DNA from: Candidatus Moranbacteria bacterium GW2011_GWE1_49_15
Lineage (GTDB): Bacteria > Patescibacteriota > Minisyncoccia > Moranbacterales > GWC2-37-73
Assembly (NCBI GenBank): GCA_001003855.1
Contig: LCPX01000002.1
Coordinates: forward strand, 1-38,620
DNA length: 38,620 nucleotides
Direction: 5' to 3'
Numbering within the stretch: the first letter of the stretch is position 1; each line of letters opens with the position of its first letter. Below the pieces are notes generated by a model. That model did not search any database and was not told the DNA's origin. It saw only the letters and a program-made list of their open reading frames with translations. Below, piece by piece: positions 20,199-28,744 of this stretch. A program made the position numbers and the translations under genes.

Positions 20199-20248
20199 TT
20201 CGCGGTTTCGGGCCAAGGGCATAATCCGGACAGTTTATTGAGCTGAAA

Positions 20249-20614
20249 ATGAAGATGAAATCTTTCATGGCGCAGGAATTTTTCAAAAACGCTATCATCC
20301 AATGGGTCATGATAGTGTCTTTGCTTTTGAACGGGGCTTGCTGGGGCGTCCTTATATTTTTCATCAGGTCGGTTGATTTTCCTATCATATTGCACTATAA
20401 TGTATACTTCGGAGTGGATATCATCGGGGATTGGTGGCAAGCGTATTTCCTACCCCTGATAGCCCTTTCCGTGATGGCTGTGAACGTGCTATTGGCCCAT
20501 TTTTTCTATAAAAACGAGGAGAGGGTCATATCCTACCTGTTGCTGTTGGCTTCGCTGATTGTGCAGATAAGCGCTGCGATAGCCATTGGCGCGATAATAA
20601 GAATAAATTACTGA
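20249..20614 (+). CDS. Small membrane protein, unknown function
   Basis: 121 aa with about three TM segments; tightly spaced before the next ORF (20616). Confidence 0.65.
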   Translation: MKMKSFMAQEFFKNAIIQWVMIVSLLLNGACWGVLIFFIRSVDFPIILHYNVYFGVDIIGDWWQAYFLPLIALSVMAVNVLLAHFFYKNEERVISYLLLLASLIVQISAAIAIGAIIRINY

Positions 20615-20615
20615 A

Positions 20616-22298
20616 ATGTTCAATTTTCCAGACCCCAAAACCAAGGATCCTAAACAATGGAGGTTGCAGCGGAGACTCGAGGTCATCCCCGGCACATTGA
20701 CGTGGTTGACCATCATCGGAATGTTCGCCCTTTCGTTCATAGTCCCCGTTTGGATAGCCGTGTTCATCATAGCTTTCGACATATATTGGATATATAGGAC
20801 CATTTTTATCACTACTTATTCCGTCGTAGCGTATAGGAAATTCCAAGAAGGCAAGACTATCGATTGGTGGGAGAGATGCCAGAATATCGTGGATCCGGCC
20901 AAATACGCCGAGGAGATTTCGGAGAGAATAGCCAAACTCAAAGGACAGTTGGGGGAGAGTTTGAGTTTTTTCCAGAAAAGGAAAGTGAAAAAAGAAATCA
21001 GGAAGCAGGAGACATTCTTGCAGAAGGTCCGGGAAATCGGGGAAAACAAGGACGAGATATTGGATTGGCGCAAGATATTGCACGTGGTGATGCTTCCCAC
21101 CGCCAATGAGCCGGCGGAGGTCATCGAACCCGCGATAGCGGCCATCGCCGACAGCAATTTTCCCAACCAGCAGATCATCATCCTGTTGGCGACCGAAGAG
21201 AGGGAGGATGAGAAGCGGAGGATGGAAAAGGTCAATCATCTCAAGAGTAAGTTCAATGGAGTTTTCCGTGATTTTTTGGTGACTACCCATGAAGTCGCCG
21301 CAGGGGAGTTGAAATGCAAGGCTTCGAACGCCACTTATGCTGCCAAAAAATTGCAGGCATATCTGGATGAAAGGGAGATCGATTACAAAAAAGTCATTTT
21401 TTCCAATTTCGATTGCGACAGCGTGTGCCATCCGCAATATTTCGCCGCGCTCACCTATGAATATATAACCGATCCGAAGAGGCTCCAACGCTCATACCAG
21501 CCGCTTCCGATGTACCACAACAACCTTTGGGACACCAATGCGTTCGTGCGCGTCATCGTGACGAGCTCTTCTTTTTGGCATATGTACCAGAGCACCAGGA
21601 TAGAGATGGTCACTTTCTCCTCGCACAGCGAACCTTTCGACACTTTGGTTAAAGTCGGTTTCTGGCCGGTGAACGTGATCAGCGAGGATTCCATAATCTA
21701 TTGGAAGTGTTATTCCTATTACCATGGGGACTATATGGTCAAACCTATTTATCTGCCTATTTCCCTGGATGCCGTGTTGGCGCACACCTATTGGCAGACG
21801 ATCAAGAACCAATATAAGCAGAAAAGGCGCTGGGCTTATGGAATCGAGAATTTCCCGATGATCATGCGCGCGATCTGGCCTGATAAGAAGATAAAGCTTT
21901 CTAAGAAATTGGGAATCGCTTCCGAGATGCTGGAAGGGCATCATTCCTGGGCCACCTCGTCTTTCATTTTGGCCGTTCTGGGATGGCTGCCGCTCATTTT
22001 CGGCGGTGCCGATTTCAATGAGAGCGTGATAGCGCACAATCTGCCCTTCGTCACCAGGTATCTGATGACGTTGGCTATGGGGGGGTTGATCGTTTCGATG
22101 TTTTTGAGTTTCCTGCTACTTCCTCCGCGGCCCGCGAAGTATTCCAGGAAGAGGTATATTTATATGTTCTTGCAATGGTTCTTGGTTCCGATCATAGCTC
22201 CGACGCTCGGCGCCCTTCCGGCCATAGATTCACAAACCAGGATATTGTTCAAGAAATATTTCGGAGAATTCTGGGTTACCGATAAGATCAGGAAATAA
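20616..22298 (+). CDS. Membrane glycosyltransferase, GT2-like
   Basis: N-terminal TMs, NFDCDSVCHPQYFAALTYEY (DxD-like), KQKRRWAYGIENFPMIM (Q/RxxRW-like), C-terminal TMs. Confidence 0.8.
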   Translation: MFNFPDPKTKDPKQWRLQRRLEVIPGTLTWLTIIGMFALSFIVPVWIAVFIIAFDIYWIYRTIFITTYSVVAYRKFQEGKTIDWWERCQNIVDPAKYAEEISERIAKLKGQLGESLSFFQKRKVKKEIRKQETFLQKVREIGENKDEILDWRKILHVVMLPTANEPAEVIEPAIAAIADSNFPNQQIIILLATEEREDEKRRMEKVNHLKSKFNGVFRDFLVTTHEVAAGELKCKASNATYAAKKLQAYLDEREIDYKKVIFSNFDCDSVCHPQYFAALTYEYITDPKRLQRSYQPLPMYHNNLWDTNAFVRVIVTSSSFWHMYQSTRIEMVTFSSHSEPFDTLVKVGFWPVNVISEDSIIYWKCYSYYHGDYMVKPIYLPISLDAVLAHTYWQTIKNQYKQKRRWAYGIENFPMIMRAIWPDKKIKLSKKLGIASEMLEGHHSWATSSFILAVLGWLPLIFGGADFNESVIAHNLPFVTRYLMTLAMGGLIVSMFLSFLLLPPRPAKYSRKRYIYMFLQWFLVPIIAPTLGALPAIDSQTRILFKKYFGEFWVTDKIRK

Positions 22299-22342
22299 GC
22301 TTCATTGGGGAAGCTCCATCTTTCTTGTTTTCATAAAGCTCT

Positions 22343-23374
22343 ATGGGTTATTCCCTTTATTTTTTTCCTTTCGTTTTTTCATTCCTGATAGCCACCATGC
22401 TGTCGGCGAGCCTTCTTTTGGTGAGAAGATTTTTCCCGGACGACAGGCGTTCCGGAAGGCATGTGCATAAAGCTGGAAAATTGCGTTTGGGCGGAGTGGC
22501 CGTCATAATCGCCTTCGTGGCATCTTTGTTGTTGGACGAAAGTCTTTTTATCCCGCAGTCTTTATGGGGGATAATAGCCGCTTCCGTTTTGATATTGATC
22601 GTCGGCGTTTGGGACGATATCAGGGAACTTAACTGGAAATATCAGTTGTTTTTCCAATTTTCCATAGCGGTCCTGGTTTTCATTATGGGCGTCAGGATAG
22701 AATACGTGACGAACCCGTTCGGGGGAGTTTTCGATTTGGAACCCGAAAGGCTTTTTTTGCCGAATCTGCTGCTGGTGGCGATCTGGATAATGATCTTCAT
22801 GAATTCCATGAATTGGATAGATGGGATAGACGGGTTGAGCGGGGGGATAACCTTGATAGGGGCGACGACCATATTCATTCTCGCCCTTAAGCCGGAGGTT
22901 AATCAGCCCCCGGTAGGAATCATCACGGCCGCTCTTTTCGGAGCCGTCCTGGCTTTTCTGGTGTTCAATTTCAATCCTTCAAGGATAATGGCTGGAACGA
23001 GCGGGTCCATGTTTATGGGGTTTATCTTGGCCGTTTTGGCCATATTCGCCGGAGCTAAAATAGCGACCATGCTTTTGATTATGGCTATACCCATAATCGA
23101 CGCTTTCTGGGTGATCCTTGAGAGGATAAAAAACGGCAAATCCATCTTCGAAGCGGATAGGAACCATCTCCATCACAAACTGTTGGAACTTGGTTGGTCG
23201 CAGAAAAAAATATGCCTCTTTTTTTACGCCGTCACGTTCGTTATCTCCTTGATTGCGCTCAACACGAGGGCGATAGGAAAATTCGTGACCATCTTGCTGG
23301 CGGCGGCGGTCATGGCGTCCCTGCTTTACGTTATAAACAGAAAGGTTTATTCCGTTAAATCCAAAAGCACATGA
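22343..23374 (+). CDS. WecA/MraY-family polyprenyl-phosphate sugar-1-phosphate transferase
   Basis: KLRLGGVAVIIAF, VWDDIRELNWKYQLFFQ, NSMNWIDGIDGLSGGI, GTSGSMFMGFILA, DRNHLHHKLLELGWS. Confidence 0.9.
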   Translation: MGYSLYFFPFVFSFLIATMLSASLLLVRRFFPDDRRSGRHVHKAGKLRLGGVAVIIAFVASLLLDESLFIPQSLWGIIAASVLILIVGVWDDIRELNWKYQLFFQFSIAVLVFIMGVRIEYVTNPFGGVFDLEPERLFLPNLLLVAIWIMIFMNSMNWIDGIDGLSGGITLIGATTIFILALKPEVNQPPVGIITAALFGAVLAFLVFNFNPSRIMAGTSGSMFMGFILAVLAIFAGAKIATMLLIMAIPIIDAFWVILERIKNGKSIFEADRNHLHHKLLELGWSQKKICLFFYAVTFVISLIALNTRAIGKFVTILLAAAVMASLLYVINRKVYSVKSKST

Positions 23375-23823
23375 AAGGAAAAATCGTAAAAATAACAGCC
23401 GGTCTGCTTGTTTTGGCGGGAATAGTCCTGGCTACTTGGAAGGATCCGAAAATTTTTGATTTTGGCGATCAGCATCGGCAAACAGTCGTGCTTTCCGGGC
23501 GGGAATTCGAGGTCGAGATTGCGGACACGCATGAAAAATCTTTACTGGGGCTTGGTGGCAGAGAAGGCATGTGCGAATATTGCGGCATGCTGTTTACTTT
23601 TCCGGAAAAAGCCAGGCACGCGTTTTGGATGAAGGGTATGCGGTTCGATCTGGATATCATATGGGTCGCGGACGGAAAAGCGGTCTGGATCGAGAAAAAG
23701 ATCCCTTTTGACAGCGGTGAAACTTTCGATCCGGACGTCGTTTCAGATCAGGTGTTGGAGCTGAATGCCGGTTTGGCTGATGGAATCGGAATCGCGGTGG
23801 GGGACAGGATCGATTCTCGCTAA
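23371..23823 (+). CDS. DUF192 family exported protein
   Basis: FEVEIADTHEKSLLGLGGREGMCEYCGMLFTFPEKARHAFWMKGMRFDLDIIWV. Confidence 0.85.
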   Translation: MKGKIVKITAGLLVLAGIVLATWKDPKIFDFGDQHRQTVVLSGREFEVEIADTHEKSLLGLGGREGMCEYCGMLFTFPEKARHAFWMKGMRFDLDIIWVADGKAVWIEKKIPFDSGETFDPDVVSDQVLELNAGLADGIGIAVGDRIDSR

Positions 23824-23840
23824 AACGCTTTTAAAACACA

Positions 23841-23866
23841 TAAAACCCCGCAGTTGCGGGGTTTTA
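23841..23866. terminator. Bidirectional intrinsic terminator
   Basis: Perfect palindrome TAAAACCCCGC-AGTT-GCGGGGTTTTA between convergent ORFs. Confidence 0.85.
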
Positions 23867-23956
23867 TGCTATTAAAAAAAATTGATTGCCAAACGAGTGT
23901 TGACAATGAATTTATTCATTTCATTCTAAAGAACGATGCTTTCGCTTCGCAAATCC

Positions 23957-24553
23957 CTATGTAAGGGAAGTAACCAGCGCTGAGTATTTCTGCAGATTTT
24001 TGAGCTGCGCTTCATTCAGATTTTTGGACTGTTCTATCGCGTTCTGGATCAAGTCCTTGGAAAACTCTACGGTAGTTCCAGGGTATACCCTACCCTCGAA
24101 ACCGACGTTCTTCCTTAGGTAATCCTCGATGTAAATCTTGTGCTCTTTGGTCAATTCGGAATTAGGATTCTTTTCGAGATAGTTTGCAAGAGCTCTACGT
24201 GCGAGATGGGTTACCCCGTCTCCGTTTCCAGCTGATTCCACGAATGAACCCTCGGTTTCCTTGCTGACAGGAGCCACCGCCTCTTCGGTCTTTTGGGTTT
24301 GGGTTCCGGCAACCTGCTGTTCTCCCTGCTCTCCTTCAACTTCGATAGTCGCTTGTCCGTCGGCAGCAAGCTGCTCCTGGGAAGCCTCTTCTTCGGTCGC
24401 TAGCGGAGTCTCGGTTCTCTTTGAGTATGAATATATTCCTCCGGCTATAACTATCACGATAACGACGCTAACAATTATGCGGAGATTATCCTGAAACCAT
24501 CTTTTGGCCTTATCCATACCCGTTTCTTGTGATTCTGGTGTCATTTCTTCCAT
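23957..24553 (-). CDS. Membrane-anchored protein with acidic/Gln linker, unknown function
   Basis: TM IIVSVVIVIVIAGGIY, linker, then GDGVTHLARRALANYLEKNPNSELTKEHKIYIEDYLRKNVG. ORF track start 24562 is GTG; ATG at 24553 follows AGGTAGGTG. Confidence 0.75.
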   Translation of the reverse strand: MEEMTPESQETGMDKAKRWFQDNLRIIVSVVIVIVIAGGIYSYSKRTETPLATEEEASQEQLAADGQATIEVEGEQGEQQVAGTQTQKTEEAVAPVSKETEGSFVESAGNGDGVTHLARRALANYLEKNPNSELTKEHKIYIEDYLRKNVGFEGRVYPGTTVEFSKDLIQNAIEQSKNLNEAQLKNLQKYSALVTSLT

Positions 24554-24657
24554 AATTTTCACCTACCTTTCTAGCTTAATCGTTAAAACGCGATTATTTG
24601 CTTTCGTTGAAGCCTTACTCTGCCCCCTGAAGGGCTTCATCGACCCGTCTTTTCTTA

Positions 24658-24686
24658 ATTGTATAGTAGGCAAAATTGCGCGTCAA
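24658..24686 (-). promoter_or_regulatory. Promoter TTGACG-17-TACAAT for the 23957-24553 gene
   Basis: CGTCAA (24681-24686) and ATTGTA (24658-24663) on plus strand, 17-nt spacer. Confidence 0.65.
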
Positions 24687-25184
24687 CTAGACAAAAAGTG
24701 CAATATTTGGCGTAGTAAAGGGATAAAAAAATGATCTTAGATTTTCAATCGTCCGCTTCCGCGCACGCCCTGTCATTTTTTAAAAAAAACTATTTCGGAG
24801 GGATCTCGCGGAAATGAAATTTTCAAAAAATCAGAGCCGCTTTTCGGAGGACGGGAATTTTCCATCAAAAAATTCAATTTTTTTTGATAAAAATTTTCGC
24901 AAATCCCCAGTGGTCAATCCTGTCAGATCCATGGGTGCGGAAAATGTTTTCCCTAAATGTCTGATCCGAAAAATGAAGTTCCGCTCGTTTAAAAATTATT
25001 TCCAGTGCGGCAAGCGACGCCCATGGAATCCTTGGTGCTTGGAGAATTTTCAGTGCGGTGATTATTCCCTGTGTTTATCGGGATAAATCGCGCCAGTGTC
25101 CTGAGAAATTTTTATTTTGTGGCGACATTTTAAAATTCAGTTTCCGCATCCGATATTTTCCATGCTGTGGATAACTTTTTTGCA

Positions 25185-25212
25185 TTGCTTTTTTAAAAAA
25201 ACAATCTATAAT
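25185..25212 (+). promoter_or_regulatory. Promoter TTGCTT-16-TATAAT
   Basis: TTGCTT 25185-25190, TATAAT 25207-25212; upstream of the structured leader. Confidence 0.55.
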
Positions 25213-25319
25213 TAAATCATGAAGAGAAAAAATATTAAAATATTTTTTTGAAACATTTGTACTAAGTTCTGCGAAAATAAAAAAACAAAAATTAAAAATT
25301 AATAATAAAATTTTTTATC

Positions 25320-25560
25320 CTGGGATATGGAAAATATCTTCGGGAAAAAAATAAAAGACTGTTGAAGCCGGTGTGCGAAAGTCGGTCCTGCATCTTTTTC
25401 AAAGATAAAACAAAAACAAAAAACCAATTCCGCCGAATGAGCTCCCTGTCTGTGATATTTCCGAAAACCGAATTGGGAAAGGGTGATTATCTGAAAAAAA
25501 GATGCGGGGCTAACAGCTTCGTATGCTAAGAATCTTCTGACAGTATCAGAAAAGGAGGTG
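25320..25560 (+). ncRNA. Candidate structured 5' leader of the Lys/Ala repeat protein
   Basis: CCTGCATCTTTTT (25387-25399) pairs with AAAAAGATGCGGG (25496-25508); inside, CCAATTC (25424-25430) pairs with GAATTGG (25470-25476); TTCTGA-CAGTA-TCAGAA hairpin just before AAGGAGGTG. Confidence 0.5.
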
Positions 25561-25567
25561 AATGAAA

Positions 25568-25714
25568 ATGGCAGCAAAAAAGAAAGTCGCAAAGAAAAAA
25601 GTAGCCAAGAAAGCTACTAAGAAAGTTGCAAAAAAGAAAGTTGCAAAGAAAAAAGTAGCCAAGAAAGCTACTAAGAAAGTTGCAAAAAAGAAAGTCGCAA
25701 AGAGAAAAAAATAG
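25568..25714 (+). CDS. 48-aa Lys/Ala-rich histone H1-like repeat protein (absent from ORF track)
   Basis: Shine-Dalgarno AAGGAGGTG 25552-25560, then ATG 25568: MAAKKKVAKKKVAKKATKKVAKKKVAKKKVAKKATKKVAKKKVAKRKK*; followed by a terminator. Confidence 0.8.
   Translation: MAAKKKVAKKKVAKKATKKVAKKKVAKKKVAKKATKKVAKKKVAKRKK
25574..25711 (+). repeat. Tandem 54-nt repeat, about 2.5 copies
   Basis: Unit 25574-25627 and 25628-25681 differ at one visible position (GTC/GTT); partial third unit 25682-25711. Confidence 0.9.
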
Positions 25715-25760
25715 TATCTTTTGAATTTCACTAAGCTTAAACGCTTATTAGTGCGCACAA

Positions 25761-25790
25761 GCAAAAAACCACCAAATGGTGGTTTTTTGC
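25761..25790. terminator. Intrinsic terminator
   Basis: Perfect palindrome GCAAAAAACCACC-AAAT-GGTGGTTTTTTGC. Confidence 0.9.
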
Positions 25791-25845
25791 GTTATACGCG
25801 TGTCAGTATCATTTTCAGGGAGATTTGATGTAAAATGTCCCGAGC

Positions 25846-25984
25846 TAACTTTTCTTGGCGCCAAGAAAAGTTACAAAAGAAGCGCCGAACGTGCTCGCGC
25901 TGGCCGGACCGCGACGCTTTCTCGCTGAAATTTACACTTCGCTGTCCCTCGCTGCAGTCCGGAAACGCGCTTCGCAATGTTCGG
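25846..25984. repeat. Palindromic intergenic element
   Basis: 28-bp perfect palindrome TAACTTTTCTTGGC|GCCAAGAAAAGTTA (25846-25873), followed by an imperfect inverted repeat with ends CCGAAC (25885) and GTTCGG (25984) and nested CCGGAC/GTCCGG. Confidence 0.7.
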
Positions 25985-26014
25985 AAAGAAATTGAAATCT
26001 TAGTTTTAACGCTT

Positions 26015-26911
26015 TTAGATTAGATTTATTTTCACTGTCCTCCATTTTTCCGCCAGATCTTGCTTGAATTCCGATTTCGCATTAGGAAAAAAGTCAGGGA
26101 TGATTTTTTCGAGAAGTTCTTTTTGTTCGGGACTGTATTCGATCAATATGGTGACTGATGATAAGTTTCGGATGACAGAGGAGTTCTTTATTTGTTCGAA
26201 TAGCTCCCTGTAATGTTTCAATCCCGCTTCCGGGCTGTAGAGCGCCGTCTTCGGTTCGAAATTTATCACGTCCTTCGGTGCGCTTTCATATATGTCTTCC
26301 GAGAGGTAGGGAAGGTTGGCCAGAATGATCAGGCGGCCGGGTCCTAGGTTATGGATGTCTGGTTTTAAAATGGGAGAAAGGAGGTTTCCGTGGAGAAATT
26401 TTATTTCCTTATCAAGTCCATGGGCTTTGGCGTTTTGTCTGGCCACTTCCAACGCGTCTCCGCTCATGTCGATACCTATGAATTTCAAATTTGAAATTTC
26501 AAACTTGAAATCTTCCATCGCTTTGGCGATGGAGACGATGATATTGCCCGATCCGGTCCCTATGTCGGCGACCACGATATCTTCGTCTTTGTTGCGTAGC
26601 GCGTTACGTAACAGTCCCAAAGCATCCTCCACGAGCATTTCCGTTTCCGGGCGGGGAACAAGGGTGTGTTCGTTCACCTTGAAATCCAATCCATAAAATT
26701 CTCTTCGTCCTGTGATGTAGGCGAGCGGTTCACCCCCGATCCTCCTGGCTATGTCTTTTTCGATAAGGGGCAATTGGTCATCGGTAATATTGTTTTCCGG
26801 ATAAGTTAAAACAAATTCCCTCGATTTTGCAAGGGAATTCGCGATGATAAGCTCGGCGTCCAACGCGTCCAGCTTGCATTTGTATTTTTGAAGCAAGTCC
26901 TTGATGGTCAT
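26015..26911 (-). CDS. prmC: Peptide chain release factor N5-glutamine methyltransferase
   Basis: DIGTGSGNIIVSIAKAM, ILANLPYLSEDIYESAPKDVINFEPKTALYSPEAGLKHYRELFEQI; adjacent to prfA. Confidence 0.9.
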   Translation of the reverse strand: MTIKDLLQKYKCKLDALDAELIIANSLAKSREFVLTYPENNITDDQLPLIEKDIARRIGGEPLAYITGRREFYGLDFKVNEHTLVPRPETEMLVEDALGLLRNALRNKDEDIVVADIGTGSGNIIVSIAKAMEDFKFEISNLKFIGIDMSGDALEVARQNAKAHGLDKEIKFLHGNLLSPILKPDIHNLGPGRLIILANLPYLSEDIYESAPKDVINFEPKTALYSPEAGLKHYRELFEQIKNSSVIRNLSSVTILIEYSPEQKELLEKIIPDFFPNAKSEFKQDLAEKWRTVKINLI

Positions 26912-26917
26912 CGGGTT

Positions 26918-27994
26918 TTATTTTTCCAGGGAAAGAAGTTTTCTGATGTTTTCCTCTTGGAGCTCTTTTAGGATATCGTCCAGGTTTCCGTCCAGAACCC
27001 CTTCGATATTGCTCCAGGATTGCTTGATGCGGTGGTCCGTGATGCGGTCCTGCGGGAAGTTGTAAGTTCTGATCTTTTCGCTGCGGTCTCCGGTTCCGAT
27101 CTGGCTTTTCCTTTCCTCTCCGAGTTCCTTGGCTTTCCTTTCCTCTTCCGCTTGGACGAGACGGGAGCGCAGAACCTTCATAGCCTTGTCCTTGTTCTTG
27201 TGCTGGGATTTCTCGTCCTGGCAGGAAACGATGAGGCCGGTCGGGATATGAGTGATGCGGATGGCTGACTTGGTAGTGTTGACCGATTGCCCTCCCGGAC
27301 CGGAAGAGCAGAAAGTGTCGATGCGCAGGTCGTTCGGGTTTATTTTGAATTCGACTTCTTCGATCTGCGGAAGAACGGCGACGGTCGCGGTGGAAGTGTG
27401 GATCCTGCCCATTTTTTCCGTCTCAGGAACCCTTTGGACGCGGTGCACTCCGGATTCATGCTTGAGGCTTCCGTATACCGGAACATCGCTGGACGAGTTT
27501 ATTTCGAAAACTATCTCCTTGAATCCTCCGAGGTCGCTCTGATGCGAATCCATAACGGAAACTTTCCAGCCGTTCTTTTCGGCATATTTCGAATACATCC
27601 TGAAAAGGTCACCCGCAAAAAGCGAGGATTCGTCTCCGCCGGCCCCCGCGCGGATTTCCATGATCACATCTTTGCCGTCATTGGGGTCTTTCGGAAGCAA
27701 CATGAATTCCAGCTCCTTTTCCAGCTCCTCTTTCCTTTTGGCCAGTTCGATGCTTTCCTCCATGGCCATCTGTTTCATTTCCTCGTCGTTTTCCGCGTTC
27801 ATGATTTCGGCATTGCCTTTCATGTCCGATTCGATCTTTTCCAATTCCTCGATGGTTTGGATGGTTTCGGATAATTCGGATTGCCTTCTTCCCAAGGTGG
27901 CCATTTTTTTCGGATCGGAAACTATCTCAGGGGAATTGAGCTCGTCGGATATTTCCTGGTATTCTTTTTTGATAGCGTCTACTTTGTTCTTCAT
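26918..27994 (-). CDS. prfA: Peptide chain release factor 1
   Basis: GGQ in [51 protein letters not shown] typical of RF1. Confidence 0.93.
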   Translation of the reverse strand: MKNKVDAIKKEYQEISDELNSPEIVSDPKKMATLGRRQSELSETIQTIEELEKIESDMKGNAEIMNAENDEEMKQMAMEESIELAKRKEELEKELEFMLLPKDPNDGKDVIMEIRAGAGGDESSLFAGDLFRMYSKYAEKNGWKVSVMDSHQSDLGGFKEIVFEINSSSDVPVYGSLKHESGVHRVQRVPETEKMGRIHTSTATVAVLPQIEEVEFKINPNDLRIDTFCSSGPGGQSVNTTKSAIRITHIPTGLIVSCQDEKSQHKNKDKAMKVLRSRLVQAEEERKAKELGEERKSQIGTGDRSEKIRTYNFPQDRITDHRIKQSWSNIEGVLDGNLDDILKELQEENIRKLLSLEK

Positions 27995-28104
27995 ATATAT
28001 GCTGTGTAAATGTGGACGAATTTAGGTGGAATATGGCATGATTAAACCATAAAATACGCGTAAATACAGTTTATCTTTCAAAGAGGGGAAAGTCAATGGA
28101 TGAT

Positions 28105-28134
28105 AAAAACCCGACCATCTTGGCCGGGTTTTTT
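28105..28134. terminator. Intrinsic terminator after rpmE (minus)
   Basis: AAAAACCCG(G)..CCGGGTTTTTT hairpin. Confidence 0.75.
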
Positions 28135-28148
28135 GAAATCGGGATAAG

Positions 28149-28427
28149 TTATTTCTTTTTTTCTTCCTTTTTGGCGGCAGGCTTTTTGGCGGCCTTCGCT
28201 TTCTTGGTAGCCTCTTTTTTGGCTTCGGATTTCTCCGCGAGCTTCTTGAAGCGGTCCACGCGTCCTGTCGTGTCCAGGGTCTTTTTCTTTCCGGTATAGA
28301 AAGGATGGCACTGCGAGCAGATTTCGACATGCATCTCTTTCTGGGTGGCTCCGGTGGTCAGGACGGCTCCGCATGAGCAGGTGATCGTGGCCTCTTCGTA
28401 GAATTTCGGGTGGATATTCTTCTTCAT
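28149..28427 (-). CDS. rpmE: 50S ribosomal protein L31 with Lys/Ala-rich C-terminal tail
   Basis: [49 protein letters not shown]. Confidence 0.93.
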   Translation of the reverse strand: MKKNIHPKFYEEATITCSCGAVLTTGATQKEMHVEICSQCHPFYTGKKKTLDTTGRVDRFKKLAEKSEAKKEATKKAKAAKKPAAKKEEKKK

Positions 28428-28532
28428 GTGAATCTTTACGAATTACGAATCTGTACTTATATACGAATTACGAATTCGGTGTAAATAGATGATAATATTG
28501 TTACTAGAGCAATTTAGCACGTATTGTTAGAA

Positions 28533-28560
28533 TTGACAAGGGCTGAGGGTCTGCTATACT
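28533..28560 (+). promoter_or_regulatory. Promoter TTGACA-16-TATACT for rpsB
   Basis: TTGACA 28533-28538, TATACT 28555-28560. Confidence 0.7.
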
Positions 28561-28744
28561 GAAGCTCGTACTCACTATTTGAATAAAAAACATATTTTTT
28601 CTCGGCCTTTTCCTGCCCCGATATGTCGGGGTTAAGGCTTATGTAAAGGAAAAAATAGGTGATTACTCCCGCCTTTTTGGGGCGGATGTTAATAAATTAA
28701 GGAAAATCCCGGTCTCAAATGCCCTTTTTGCGGAATTTGGCGGG

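Noticed and set aside
25320-25560. Structured region considered as tmRNA or RNase P RNA
   Set aside because: No tRNA-like ends or tag ORF for tmRNA, and no GAGGAAAGTCC-type RNase P signature.
25574-25711. Tandem repeats considered as a CRISPR array
   Set aside because: The 54-nt units are contiguous with no spacers and form an open reading frame.
25546-25764. Minus-strand 72-aa 'membrane' ORF rich in FFFATFLVAFLATFFF
   Set aside because: Pure antisense of the Lys/Ala tandem repeat; the plus strand has a Shine-Dalgarno and terminator in the right places.
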